A DNA stretch of 64,000 bases from NCBI GenBank assembly GCA_910586995.1, contig CAJUKZ010000001.1, positions 124,001 through 188,000 of the forward strand. The letters run 5' to 3'. Shown piece after piece: positions 1-8,887 of the stretch. A model generated the notes under the pieces. That model searched no databases. It was not told the DNA's origin and saw only the letters and a list, made by a program, of their open reading frames with translations. This DNA is from an uncultured Muribaculaceae bacterium (GTDB lineage: Bacteria > Bacteroidota > Bacteroidia > Bacteroidales > Muribaculaceae). How positions within the stretch are numbered: position 1 is the first letter of the stretch; each line of letters opens with the position of its first letter. Position numbers and translations under genes: made by a program.

Positions 1-2630
1 AGACTCCGGAAGAAAAGCAGGTAGCAGAAACCTCAGCTAATGAAGTTAAAGCCGAACCTGCACCGGTCAAGACTCCTGAAGCTCCCGCCGCTGAAAAACC
101 TGTAGTTGTCCCTGCAACTCCAGCCCCTGAATCCGCACCCGAACCTGTTGTCGTAAAGATCGAGATAAAGGAGACCAAGCAGACTCCGGTCGAGCCTGTC
201 AAAGAAAAAGAGCCTGAAGCAATAGAAGTCAAAATTCCCGAAGTGGAAAAAAAGAAAGAAGACACCACGGTGGAGACACCAGCACCCGCTGCTGCACCTG
301 CCGTAGAGAAAGAAACTCCCAAACAGGAGACCACCCCTGCCATAGAGACGCCCAAGTCCGAAGAAAGCAACGAAAACGACGGAGTGTTCCGCACAGCACT
401 TCCTTCGTCGGGCACAACCCTTACTGTAGTCGGTAAGATAGACCTCGATGCCATCAACCAGAGCACCCGCCCGAAGAAAAAGAGCAAGGAGGAACGTCGC
501 AACGAGCGCGCCGGAGCAGCAGGAACTGCCCAGGGTGATCGCAAGAAGCGCAAGCGCATCTCTGGAAAAGAGAAGATCGACATTGAGAAAACCGCACAGC
601 AGACATCCTCGCAGCCACGCCGCGACGGTGGCAACAACGGTGGTAACGACAACAATAATCGCCGAGGAGGAAAAGGCGGCGGAAAAGACAACCAGCGCAA
701 CAAACGCCCTGTACATACAGAAGTCAACGAAGAAGATGTACAGAAGCAGGTTAAGGAAACACTTGCCCGTCTTACCAACAAGGACAAAGGTCTGAAAAAA
801 GGCGCGAAGTGGCGTAAGGAAAAACGCGAGGCCATAGCCAGCAGAGAGCGTGAGGCCGCTGAAATGGAACAGGCAGAAAGCCGTGTGCTGAAACTCACCG
901 AGTTTGTGACGGCCAACGACCTTGCCACGATGATGGACATACCTGTCAACAATGTCATAGCCACATGTATGAACATCGGCGTGATGGTATCCATCAACCA
1001 ACGTCTCGACGCAGAGACAATCAACATCGTAGCCGAGGAATTCGGCTTCGAGACAGAATATGTATCCGCAGAGGTAGCCGACGCCATCCATCAGGAAGAA
1101 GACAACGAAGAAGATCTCCAGAGCCGTCCGCCGATCGTAACCGTGATGGGTCACGTCGACCACGGTAAGACCTCTTTGCTCGACTACATCCGCAAAGCCA
1201 ACGTGATAGCAGGAGAAGCCGGCGGTATCACACAGCACATCGGTGCATACAACGTGAAACTCAACGACGGACGCCATATCACATTCCTTGATACCCCGGG
1301 CCACGAGGCATTCACCGCGATGCGCGCACGTGGAGCCAAAGTCACCGACCTCTGTATCATCATCGTAGCTGCCGACGACGCAGTGATGCCACAGACAGTC
1401 GAAGCCATCAACCACGCATCGGCCGCAGGAGTTCCGATTGTATTTGCCATCAACAAGATAGATAAACCCCACGCAAATCCCGACAAGATAAAGGAAGAAC
1501 TTGCCGCCATGAACTATCTGGTAGAAGAATGGGGTGGAAAATACCAGTCGCAGGACATTTCGGCCAAGAAAGGCCTCGGTGTCCCCGAACTCATGGAGAA
1601 AGTGCTGCTTGAAGCCGAAATGCTCGACCTCAAAGCTAATCCCAACCGAAAGGCCACAGGTAGCATCATCGAATCATCGCTCGACAAGGGCCGCGGCTAT
1701 GTGGCAACCGTCCTCGTGCAGAACGGAACACTCCGCACCGGCGACATCATACTTGCCGGAAACCATTTCGGTAAGGTCAAGGCCATGTTCAACGAACGCA
1801 ACCAGCGCATCAAGGAAGCAGGTCCGGCCACACCGGCTCTTATCCTCGGTCTCAACGGCGCACCCACAGCAGGTGATACATTCAACGTGATGGACACCGA
1901 GCAGGAAGCCCGTGAGATAGCATCCAAGCGCGAGCAACTGCAACGCGAACAGGGTCTGCGCACATTCAAGACACTCACACTCGAAGACATTGGCCGCCGC
2001 CGTGCCATCGGAAACTTCCAGGAACTGAACATTATCGTCAAAGGCGACGTGGACGGCTCTATCGAGGCTCTGAGCGACTCGCTGATAAAACTCTCCACCG
2101 AAGAAATCCAGGTGAACGTGCTGCACAAAGCCGTGGGCGAAATCTCCGAGAGCGACGTCACACTGGCAGCCGCATCAGACGCCATCATCGTTGGCTTCCA
2201 GGTGCGCCCGTCGCAGGCCGCCCGACGGATCGCCGAACGCGACGGCGTGGATATCCGCCTCTACTCAGTGATCTACCAGGCCATCGAGGAAGTCAAGAGC
2301 GCTATGGAAGGTATGCTTGCACCGGAGATAAAGGAAGAAGTCACCGGTACAGCAGAAGTGCTTGAAGTATACCACATATCCAAGGTCGGTACGATAGCCG
2401 GAGCAATAATCCGCGAAGGCAAGATCAAACGTTCTTGCAAAGTGCGCCTGATCAGGGAGGGTATCGTACGATATACCGGCGAACTCGGATCTCTCAAACG
2501 CTTCAAAGACGATGTCAAGGAAGTAGTGTCGGGCTATGACTGCGGTATTTCAATCGCAGGATACAACGACATAAAGATCGGAGACATCATCGAAGGCTTC
2601 GAGGAAGTGCAAGTCAACCGCTCACTCTGA
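1..2630 (+). CDS. infB: Translation initiation factor IF-2 (5' end outside window)
   Basis: IF-2 is the GTPase that places initiator fMet-tRNA on the 30S subunit and promotes 50S joining. The reading frame is open from base 3, so the start codon lies upstream of the window. The first ~250 codons are a low-complexity Pro/Ala/Glu/Lys-rich linker followed by a basic Arg/Lys/Asn/Gly stretch (about 560-720), typical of long Bacteroidetes IF-2 N-terminal regions. The G domain starts near 1130 with the P-loop GHVDHGKTS (from 1149), then DTPGH (from 1290) and NKID (near 1455). Domains II, III and the fMet-tRNA-binding C-terminal barrel follow. The TGA stop overlaps the folK ATG by one base, so the two are probably co-transcribed. 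Confidence 0.97.
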   Translation, partial: TPEEKQVAETSANEVKAEPAPVKTPEAPAAEKPVVVPATPAPESAPEPVVVKIEIKETKQTPVEPVKEKEPEAIEVKIPEVEKKKEDTTVETPAPAAAPAVEKETPKQETTPAIETPKSEESNENDGVFRTALPSSGTTLTVVGKIDLDAINQSTRPKKKSKEERRNERAGAAGTAQGDRKKRKRISGKEKIDIEKTAQQTSSQPRRDGGNNGGNDNNNRRGGKGGGKDNQRNKRPVHTEVNEEDVQKQVKETLARLTNKDKGLKKGAKWRKEKREAIASREREAAEMEQAESRVLKLTEFVTANDLATMMDIPVNNVIATCMNIGVMVSINQRLDAETINIVAEEFGFETEYVSAEVADAIHQEEDNEEDLQSRPPIVTVMGHVDHGKTSLLDYIRKANVIAGEAGGITQHIGAYNVKLNDGRHITFLDTPGHEAFTAMRARGAKVTDLCIIIVAADDAVMPQTVEAINHASAAGVPIVFAINKIDKPHANPDKIKEELAAMNYLVEEWGGKYQSQDISAKKGLGVPELMEKVLLEAEMLDLKANPNRKATGSIIESSLDKGRGYVATVLVQNGTLRTGDIILAGNHFGKVKAMFNERNQRIKEAGPATPALILGLNGAPTAGDTFNVMDTEQEAREIASKREQLQREQGLRTFKTLTLEDIGRRRAIGNFQELNIIVKGDVDGSIEALSDSLIKLSTEEIQVNVLHKAVGEISESDVTLAAASDAIIVGFQVRPSQAARRIAERDGVDIRLYSVIYQAIEEVKSAMEGMLAPEIKEEVTGTAEVLEVYHISKVGTIAGAIIREGKIKRSCKVRLIREGIVRYTGELGSLKRFKDDVKEVVSGYDCGISIAGYNDIKIGDIIEGFEEVQVNRSL

Positions 2631-3133
2631 TGCCTAACCATACAGCCTATGTCAACATAGGCAGCAATACAGGCGACCGTCCGTACAACATCAACCGGGC
2701 AGTCGCCTGTATTGCTGATGCATTTCCAGATGCCACTGTAACCAAGAGCACCATAGTGGAGAGCGAAGCCTGGGGCTACAATTCCGAAAACAAATATCTG
2801 AACATAGGGCTTGCTATAGAATTCGACAGGCAGCCCGAACCATCAGCACTGCTCAGGCGTTTGCTCGCTATAGAGAAAACATTATGCAACGGGCCGCACC
2901 GCAATGCCGACGGCTCATACCGCGACAGACAGACGGATATCGATCTGATAGCCATAGACAGCCTGACATCGGACACTCAGGAGCTTACGCTACCACATCC
3001 ACGTATGCACCTCAGGGAGTTCGTACTCATACCGATGATCGAACTTGCCCCCGAATGGCGGCATCCGCTCACAGGCCTGAGTTGCGCGCAGATGCTGTCG
3101 GAGCTTCGCGGCACGACTTGCACATTTTTTTAA
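2630..3133 (+). CDS. folK: 2-amino-4-hydroxy-6-hydroxymethyldihydropteridine pyrophosphokinase (HPPK)
   Basis: Transfers pyrophosphate from ATP to 6-hydroxymethyl-7,8-dihydropterin, the step before dihydropteroate synthase in folate synthesis. At 167 residues it has normal HPPK length. The N-terminal AYVNIGSNTGDR and the signature DRQTDIDLIAID (near residue 100; Mg/ATP-binding aspartates) are present, followed by the PHPRMHLREFVLIPM block that is highly conserved in HPPKs. The start ATG overlaps the infB stop (TGATG), which fixes the start and suggests translational coupling. It is a stand-alone enzyme, not fused to FolB or FolP. Confidence 0.95.
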   Translation: MPNHTAYVNIGSNTGDRPYNINRAVACIADAFPDATVTKSTIVESEAWGYNSENKYLNIGLAIEFDRQPEPSALLRRLLAIEKTLCNGPHRNADGSYRDRQTDIDLIAIDSLTSDTQELTLPHPRMHLREFVLIPMIELAPEWRHPLTGLSCAQMLSELRGTTCTFF

Positions 3134-3175
3134 TAATTAGTAATTTTGGATGTTATATTCCATTTCTGATAATCC

Positions 3176-4702
3176 GTGATCAATCTCACACCCATAGCAA
3201 GAAAAATATTCGCAGGACGTGTAAAGGCCTGCGAAAGTTGGTGCGGCTCGGCTGAGGACATACAGCGTAAGCAGCTTGGCTATCTGTTGCGGCGTGGCTC
3301 AGAGACCAAATTCGGACAGGCTTCGGGATTACACAAAATAGCCGACTACGAGAAGTTCGCACGCAAGATCCCTGTAGCCGGTTATGACCGTGTGAGACCA
3401 TTCGTGATGCGCATGATCTCAGGCGAGAAAGACGTATTGTGGCCAGGAGTAACACGACGGTTCGCACAGAGCAGCGGCACGTCGGACGGCAAAAGCAAAT
3501 ACATACCGGTGACAGATGATTCGCTACGACTCAACCATTACAGAGGCGCCGGCGATTCAGTGGCACACTATCTGAGTCTGTACCCGGAGAGCAGGATGTT
3601 CGCAGGAAAAGGGTTCGTTCTCGGCGGCAGTTTCTCCAACGAATTGAAACACGTCCCGTCAGGAGTCACCGTAGGCGATCTGTCAGCCAACCTTATCGAC
3701 GCGATAAATCCTGTCGCCAATCTGTTCAGAGTGCCATCCAAACGTGTTGCCCTCCTCACCGACTGGCAGGAGAAACTACCGGCTCTGATAGAGGCATCCG
3801 GAAAAAGCGACATCACGAACATATCCGGAGTACCATCATGGTTTCTGACAGTATTGCGCGGTGTGCTCGAACACACCGGTGCATCTGAAATCCATGAGGT
3901 ATGGCCCAACCTTGAAGTATTCTTCCACGGAGGAATCTCATTCGCCCCTTATAAAGAACAGTATGATGCAATAATCGACCCGTCGAGAATGCATTATATG
4001 GAGACATACAACGCCTCCGAAGGCTTCTTTGCATATCAGACCGACAGATCCGACAAGTCGATGCAGTTGCTCCTCGACGGAGGTGCATTCTATGAATTCA
4101 TATCTCCCACCGACAGCACTACCGAATTTCCGGATGCAATACCGGCATGGGCAGTCAAGCCGGGCGAAACTTACGCTATGGTGATCACCTCTTGCAACGG
4201 ACTATGGCGATACCCACTTGGCGATACAGTGACAGTAGTAAGCACTGATCCGCTCAAGATCGTGATAGCCGGTCGTACGCGCCACTACATAAATGCCTTC
4301 GGAGAAGAACTGATGGTCCACAATGCCGATGCCGCGATTGCCGAAGCATGCCACCGCACGGGGGCTGCTGTAGCCAACTACACGGCAGCTCCAGTCTACA
4401 CCACAGGCCACAGCCACGGACGTCATCAATGGATAATAGAATTCTCCCGAATGCCGGCCGAAGGCACGGAGGCATTCGCCGATGTGCTTGACAAATGTCT
4501 GCAACAGGAAAACTCCGACTACCAGGCCAAACGTGCTCACAGCATATTCCTCGACCGTCTGAGCATAACCGTAGCTCCGGAAGGTCTTTTCGACCAATGG
4601 CTCGCTTCCACCGGAAAGCTTGGCGGACAGCGCAAAGTACCACGATTGTGCAACGACCGTCGCTACGTAGACCCTCTTTTAGAAATGATAGACCGATCAT
4701 AA
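3176..4702 (+). CDS. GH3 auxin-responsive-promoter family protein (acyl-adenylate-forming)
   Basis: This 508-residue protein belongs to the GH3 family within the ANL superfamily of adenylating enzymes. Plant members conjugate amino acids to acyl hormones; the bacterial substrate is unknown. The ATP-binding P-loop-like motif SSGTSDGKSKYIPVT lies at about residues 100-115. Later conserved segments include NASEGFFAYQ (around 280) and GLWRYPLGDTV (around 345), the adenylate-binding region that precedes the C-terminal lid. The start is a GTG at 3176, chosen because the protein aligns from its first residues with the family N-terminus; no closer ATG fits. It sits alone between folK and the alkaline phosphatase gene. 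Family assignment is firm; function is not. Confidence 0.85.
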   Translation: MINLTPIARKIFAGRVKACESWCGSAEDIQRKQLGYLLRRGSETKFGQASGLHKIADYEKFARKIPVAGYDRVRPFVMRMISGEKDVLWPGVTRRFAQSSGTSDGKSKYIPVTDDSLRLNHYRGAGDSVAHYLSLYPESRMFAGKGFVLGGSFSNELKHVPSGVTVGDLSANLIDAINPVANLFRVPSKRVALLTDWQEKLPALIEASGKSDITNISGVPSWFLTVLRGVLEHTGASEIHEVWPNLEVFFHGGISFAPYKEQYDAIIDPSRMHYMETYNASEGFFAYQTDRSDKSMQLLLDGGAFYEFISPTDSTTEFPDAIPAWAVKPGETYAMVITSCNGLWRYPLGDTVTVVSTDPLKIVIAGRTRHYINAFGEELMVHNADAAIAEACHRTGAAVANYTAAPVYTTGHSHGRHQWIIEFSRMPAEGTEAFADVLDKCLQQENSDYQAKRAHSIFLDRLSITVAPEGLFDQWLASTGKLGGQRKVPRLCNDRRYVDPLLEMIDRS

Positions 4703-4729
4703 ATAAATCAATCAATAAATATCTCCGTT

Positions 4730-6133
4730 ATGAAATTGCGAAATCTTCTGGCTGCTCTCATTCTGATAGCCGCAACTGCCACATCACAGGCAGCAGACAA
4801 GTCTCCACGCTACATATTCTACTTCATCGGCGACGGCATGGGCACAGCTCACGTAATGGCCGCGAAGACATACGAGCGTATGGTAAGGAACAACAAGCGT
4901 CCTCTCGTCATGGACCGTATGCCTGTAACATCATTGGCATACACCTACAGTTTCTCATCTCCCGTGACCGACTCTGCTGCAGCCGGCACTGCACTCGCTA
5001 CCGGACACAAGACCAAAAATGGAATGCTCGGCATGGGACCGGATTCCGTGGCTGTGACATCGATGGCTGAAGTCCTAAAAGCCGACGGATACGGTATCGG
5101 CCTTGTGACATCGGTCGCTCCCGACGACGCTACCCCCGGAGCGTTCTACGCACATGTACCATATCGCGGAATGTTCTACGAAATTGAAAAGCAGGCAGCA
5201 GCTTCCGGCTACGAATTCATAGCTGGAGCAGGACTGCGCGGGCTGAAGGACAATAACGGCAATCCCACCGACATCAAGGACATATTCGCACAGAACAACG
5301 TACAGATCGTCTACGGAACTGACGGCCTTAAAGACGTGACATCAGAAAAGGTCCTGCTCCTCAGTCCCGATACACTCAGCCCCAACAACATAGGCTATAC
5401 CATCGACTCGATCGAGGGTGCTATGACATTGCCTAAATACACACAGGCATGCCTTGATCACCTGATGCGCGTATCGCCTGACAAATTTTTCATGATGGTT
5501 GAAGGCGGCAACATAGACCACGCCGGACATGCCAACGATGGCGGCACTATAGTAAAAGAGGTGATAAACTTCGATGAATCACTTGAGATCGCATATAACT
5601 TCTACCTCAATCACCCGGACGAGACACTGATTGTAGTGACAGCCGACCATGAGACCGGCGGTCTCAGTGTAGGATGTAGCTTCACAGGCTACAACGCGTT
5701 CCTCAACTATGTGGACTATCAGAAAGTGTCTAAAGAGGGCTTCGCCGAATTCTGCAAGGCTCTGCTCCGCTCGCGCCGCACATTCACTTGGGACGATATG
5801 AAAGAATACCTGTCTGAAAATCTCGGCCTGTGGTCGCACCTGCCGGTGAAAGAAAGTCAGGAACAACTGCTCAAGGAGAAATTCGATCAGACATTCGAAC
5901 TGCGCAACTCGGCAGACACAAAGACTCTCTACGCCAACTTCGACGCTCTCTCAATGGCCGTCTTCAAGACATTCAACGACATTGCCGGCCTCGGATTCAC
6001 CACCGGAAACCATTCCGGAAATCCTGTGCCAGTCTATGCCGTAGGCGTAGGAGCAGAGTTGTTTGCACCCGGCAACGACAACACAGATATACCAGTGCGC
6101 ATACTAAGCACCGTAGGTCTGAAACTTAACTGA
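4730..6133 (+). CDS. Alkaline phosphatase (PhoA superfamily), exported
   Basis: Hydrolyses phosphate monoesters in the periplasm or at the cell surface. A signal peptide is visible (MKLRNLLAALILIAA, cleaved after ...TSQA). Metal-ligand and nucleophile motifs of the family follow in order: IGDGMG near residue 34, the nucleophile serine in DSAAAGTALATGH (near 83), GGNIDHAGH (near 260, Zn ligands) and TADHETGG (near 305). The length of 467 residues is normal for bacterial alkaline phosphatases. The stop is two bases before the sirtuin ATG, so these two genes probably form an operon. A phosphodiesterase or phytase-like substrate preference cannot be excluded from sequence alone. Confidence 0.93.
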   Translation: MKLRNLLAALILIAATATSQAADKSPRYIFYFIGDGMGTAHVMAAKTYERMVRNNKRPLVMDRMPVTSLAYTYSFSSPVTDSAAAGTALATGHKTKNGMLGMGPDSVAVTSMAEVLKADGYGIGLVTSVAPDDATPGAFYAHVPYRGMFYEIEKQAAASGYEFIAGAGLRGLKDNNGNPTDIKDIFAQNNVQIVYGTDGLKDVTSEKVLLLSPDTLSPNNIGYTIDSIEGAMTLPKYTQACLDHLMRVSPDKFFMMVEGGNIDHAGHANDGGTIVKEVINFDESLEIAYNFYLNHPDETLIVVTADHETGGLSVGCSFTGYNAFLNYVDYQKVSKEGFAEFCKALLRSRRTFTWDDMKEYLSENLGLWSHLPVKESQEQLLKEKFDQTFELRNSADTKTLYANFDALSMAVFKTFNDIAGLGFTTGNHSGNPVPVYAVGVGAELFAPGNDNTDIPVRILSTVGLKLN

Positions 6134-6135
6134 TA

Positions 6136-6825
6136 ATGAAAAAGAAACTCGTATTCTCGACCGGAGCCGGAATGAGCGCCGAAAGCGGCATATCCACATT
6201 CCGCGATGCAGGCGGTCTTTGGGAAAACTATCCCGTGATGGAAGTAGCAAGCCACGATGGATACGTAAGAAATCCGGCCCTTGTGCATGATTTCTACAAC
6301 AAACGTCGCCACGATCTGATCAAAGCCATGCCCAATGCCGGACATCTTGCCATAGCGGAACTTGAGCGTGACTTCGACGTGTGGGTGATAACCCAGAACG
6401 TAGACGACCTGCACGAACGCGCAGGCAGCAGCCACGTGCTTCATCTTCATGGCGAACTGATGAAGGTCCGATCCGTCAGGAATGAGGAGAAGCTGTTCAC
6501 CCTCAGCGCACCGATGCTCGACACCACCCCGGACACACTGATCGAGGGCGAGAAGGTACGTCCGCATATCGTCTTTTTCCAGGAAGCCGTACCTAATATG
6601 GAGCCAGCCGCTGAACTTGCCGCTGATGCAGACATATTCGTCATAGTAGGCACATCCTTGGCCGTATATCCGGCCGCAAACCTGCTACATTACGTAAGAC
6701 ACGGCGTTCCGGTCTACTATATTGATCCCAGACCTGCACCTGTCCCCGACTTTGTGAAGGTAATACCTATGGGGGCATCGGAAGGAATCGCTTATCTGGC
6801 CGGAATTCTTGAAAGTCAAAAATAA
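6136..6825 (+). CDS. cobB: NAD-dependent protein deacylase, class III sirtuin (CobB-like), cysteine-free
   Basis: Sirtuins remove acyl groups from lysine using NAD+. The Rossmann motif STGAGMSAESGI, FRDAGGLW, the TQNVDDLH motif and the catalytic His in HLHGEL are all present. The FYNKRR segment matches the Tyr/Arg pair that class III sirtuins use to bind succinyl- or malonyl-lysine. The unusual point is that the 229-residue protein contains no cysteine at all, so the usual four-Cys zinc site between HLHGEL and VRPHIVFF is absent. The usual FGE after that is FQE. The gene follows the phosphatase by two bases and ends at a GC-rich terminator hairpin. Confidence 0.92.
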   Translation: MKKKLVFSTGAGMSAESGISTFRDAGGLWENYPVMEVASHDGYVRNPALVHDFYNKRRHDLIKAMPNAGHLAIAELERDFDVWVITQNVDDLHERAGSSHVLHLHGELMKVRSVRNEEKLFTLSAPMLDTTPDTLIEGEKVRPHIVFFQEAVPNMEPAAELAADADIFVIVGTSLAVYPAANLLHYVRHGVPVYYIDPRPAPVPDFVKVIPMGASEGIAYLAGILESQK

Positions 6826-6838
6826 TTGCTAACTTTGC

Positions 6839-6882
6839 AGGAGCGCCGCACCGTCTCAGGCGGCGCTCCTTTCTTATTTCTA
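6839..6882 (+). terminator. Rho-independent terminator after sirtuin gene
   Basis: AGGAGCGCCGC (6839-6849) pairs with GCGGCGCTCCT (6860-6870) around a 10-nt loop and is followed by a T-rich run. A TAACTTTG promoter-like element (6830-6837) lies immediately upstream and may drive gldE, which would place its start point inside this hairpin. Confidence 0.8.
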
Positions 6883-6911
6883 AAAAGCTTGTCTAACTAA
6901 TATCTATAGTT

Positions 6912-8279
6912 TTGGATACAGATCCTTTGCCTGTACTGGAAACAATAAGTACAATGCTGCTTTCGGTAGGCGTCAACCCGATTGAATTTGGCGCAGGCAA
7001 CATAACAGCCATAATCATAGCCATATTGTTCCTTGGTATATCCGGCTTCGTGTCTGGAAGCGAGATTGCCTACTTCTCCCTCACTCCGGCCCAATGCGAG
7101 AAATTGGAGGAAAGCGAGAGAGGACGCTCTATCATTGGAATGCTCTCGCGTCCCGAAAGGCTTCTGGCAACAATACTGATAGCCAATAACCTTGTGAATG
7201 TCACGATAGTCGTGCTGCTTAACTTCGCTCTTGGTCCTGTATTCTCAGGCATGAGTGCCGTGTTGAGCTTCATCCTCCAGTCCGTGATCCTCACATTCCT
7301 TATCTTATTGTTCGGCGAGATATTGCCAAAACTATATGCCAACCACAATCCCGTGGGTTGGGCACGCATGGCTTATCCCGGACTAAGATTCATTGTAGCA
7401 ACCTGTAGGCCGCTGTCCGGAATGCTCGTGCGCAGTACTACGATCGTAAACCGCATAGTCAGCAAGGAAGACCCCAATATCTCAACAGACGATCTGTCGC
7501 AGGCCCTGGAGATCACCGACGTAAAAGGCGCTGACGAGAAAGAAATGCTCGAGGGTATCCTCAACTTCGGCAATACAACTGCCTCACAGATCATGACCCC
7601 CCGTGTCGATCTCACCGACATCGACTACACTGCCACATTCGCCGAAGTGCTTGAAACCGTTGTCAACAGCGGATATGCACGCCTTCCGGTCTATGAAGAC
7701 ACAGAAGACTCGATCAAAGGCATCCTATACAGCCGCGACCTGCTTCCATACATCGGCAAAGATCTGCCTGACGACTTCAGTTGGCAGTCCCTCATACGCG
7801 AGGCATACTACGTGCCCGAGTCAAGGATGATCGACGACCTGCTTGAAGACTTCCGCCGCCGGCGAATACACATGGCAATAGTCGTGGACGAGTATGGCGG
7901 CACACAGGGTGTGGTAACTCTCGAGGACGTCCTTGAAGAAATCGTCGGCGACATAAACGACGAATACGACGAGGAGGAACAGACCTACAAACGCCTGCCT
8001 AACGACACTTATATCTTCGAGGGGCGTACGCTGCTCAACGACTTTTTCCGCATCACAGGTGTGGATGCAGACGCTTTCGAACCCGTGACTGAAGACGCTG
8101 AGACTCTTGCCGGCATGCTTCTGGCCATAAAGGGCGATTTCCCTAAAGATAAAGAACCGTTGGTCTACGGGCGTTGCCGATTCCTGATCCTCGATATAAG
8201 CGACCATCGCATCACAAGCGTAAGGGTCAAGGTAATGCCTGAAGACACGGAGAACAGCAACAAGGAAAACGACAGATGA
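6912..8279 (+). CDS. gldE: Gliding-motility/T9SS-associated protein GldE (CNNM-CBS-CorC_HlyC)
   Basis: Inner-membrane protein of the CNNM/CorC type linked to GldD in gliding and type IX secretion. The N-terminal ~190 residues hold the DUF21 transmembrane domain with about four hydrophobic segments (FLGISGFVSGSEIAYFSL first). Two CBS repeats follow (SQIMTPRVDLTDI and FRRRRIHMAIVVDEYGGT...), then a CorC_HlyC domain near the C-terminus. The start is a TTG at 6912, preferred because the first residues (MDTDPLP) resemble homologues; an ATG at 6954 is the alternative. The stop overlaps the gldD start by four bases, so the pair is translationally coupled. The biochemical role of GldE is not established. 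Confidence 0.88.
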   Translation: MDTDPLPVLETISTMLLSVGVNPIEFGAGNITAIIIAILFLGISGFVSGSEIAYFSLTPAQCEKLEESERGRSIIGMLSRPERLLATILIANNLVNVTIVVLLNFALGPVFSGMSAVLSFILQSVILTFLILLFGEILPKLYANHNPVGWARMAYPGLRFIVATCRPLSGMLVRSTTIVNRIVSKEDPNISTDDLSQALEITDVKGADEKEMLEGILNFGNTTASQIMTPRVDLTDIDYTATFAEVLETVVNSGYARLPVYEDTEDSIKGILYSRDLLPYIGKDLPDDFSWQSLIREAYYVPESRMIDDLLEDFRRRRIHMAIVVDEYGGTQGVVTLEDVLEEIVGDINDEYDEEEQTYKRLPNDTYIFEGRTLLNDFFRITGVDADAFEPVTEDAETLAGMLLAIKGDFPKDKEPLVYGRCRFLILDISDHRITSVRVKVMPEDTENSNKENDR

Positions 8280-8887
8280 CACGCGCATCGGAGCTAATAG
8301 CATACTTATTGGCATCTGTTGCTATATTTACCGTCTGGGCATGCGGAAGCAATGGAGACAACACCGCAGCGATTCCGCGCCGGGAAGCTTTCGCACGTCC
8401 TATGTTGTACGCGAAGGAATACAGACCGCTTCCCGACAGCATACCCCTTGTCATGGAGATAAATGCATACCCGGTATTGGAAATCGAACGCCGCAACGGC
8501 GGCATATATTGGATCACACAGCACTACCCAGCCTACGGAATAGACATATACTATACCCTGACACCTGCGCATGGACAAGATGATGCTACAGCCGCATGGC
8601 AACGGTCGATGCAACGCATGTCTGATAATACCGGAGGAATGCCTGTACGTCATGTCAGTGCTACATCTCCTTCCGGATTTCAACACGATCTCACTATAGC
8701 CTCAGATATAAATCCTTTTCCCGTGCAATTCGTATCCACCGACAGACGAAACTGGATAGTAAGCGCGGCTGCGACATATACAGGAGGAAAACTGCCTGCA
8801 AGTTACGACTCCATTTACCCTGTACTCAAGGCTTTGGAGCAGGATATCGCCCATACACTCAACACTATGGATCATGCAAAGAATTGA
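8276..8887 (+). CDS. gldD: Gliding motility lipoprotein GldD
   Basis: This 203-residue protein has an N-terminal hydrophobic segment ending in a lipobox-like VWACGS, so the mature N-terminus is probably a lipidated Cys (residue 22). The body shows GldD features: FARPMLYAKEYRPLP early, a central YPAYGIDIYYTL and a late PFPVQFVSTD block. In Flavobacterium, gldD mutants lose gliding and T9SS-related functions; here a T9SS role is inferred. It overlaps gldE by four bases (ATGA), and the downstream phosphopantetheinyl transferase starts inside its last codons, so the three form one transcription and translation unit. Confidence 0.85.
   Translation: MTRASELIAYLLASVAIFTVWACGSNGDNTAAIPRREAFARPMLYAKEYRPLPDSIPLVMEINAYPVLEIERRNGGIYWITQHYPAYGIDIYYTLTPAHGQDDATAAWQRSMQRMSDNTGGMPVRHVSATSPSGFQHDLTIASDINPFPVQFVSTDRRNWIVSAAATYTGGKLPASYDSIYPVLKALEQDIAHTLNTMDHAKN

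Noticed and set aside
33..1472. A 479-codon open frame on the minus strand opposite infB
   Set aside because: It is antisense to an unmistakable infB and has Cys/Gly/Phe-rich, non-protein-like composition; it arises from codon bias on the coding strand.
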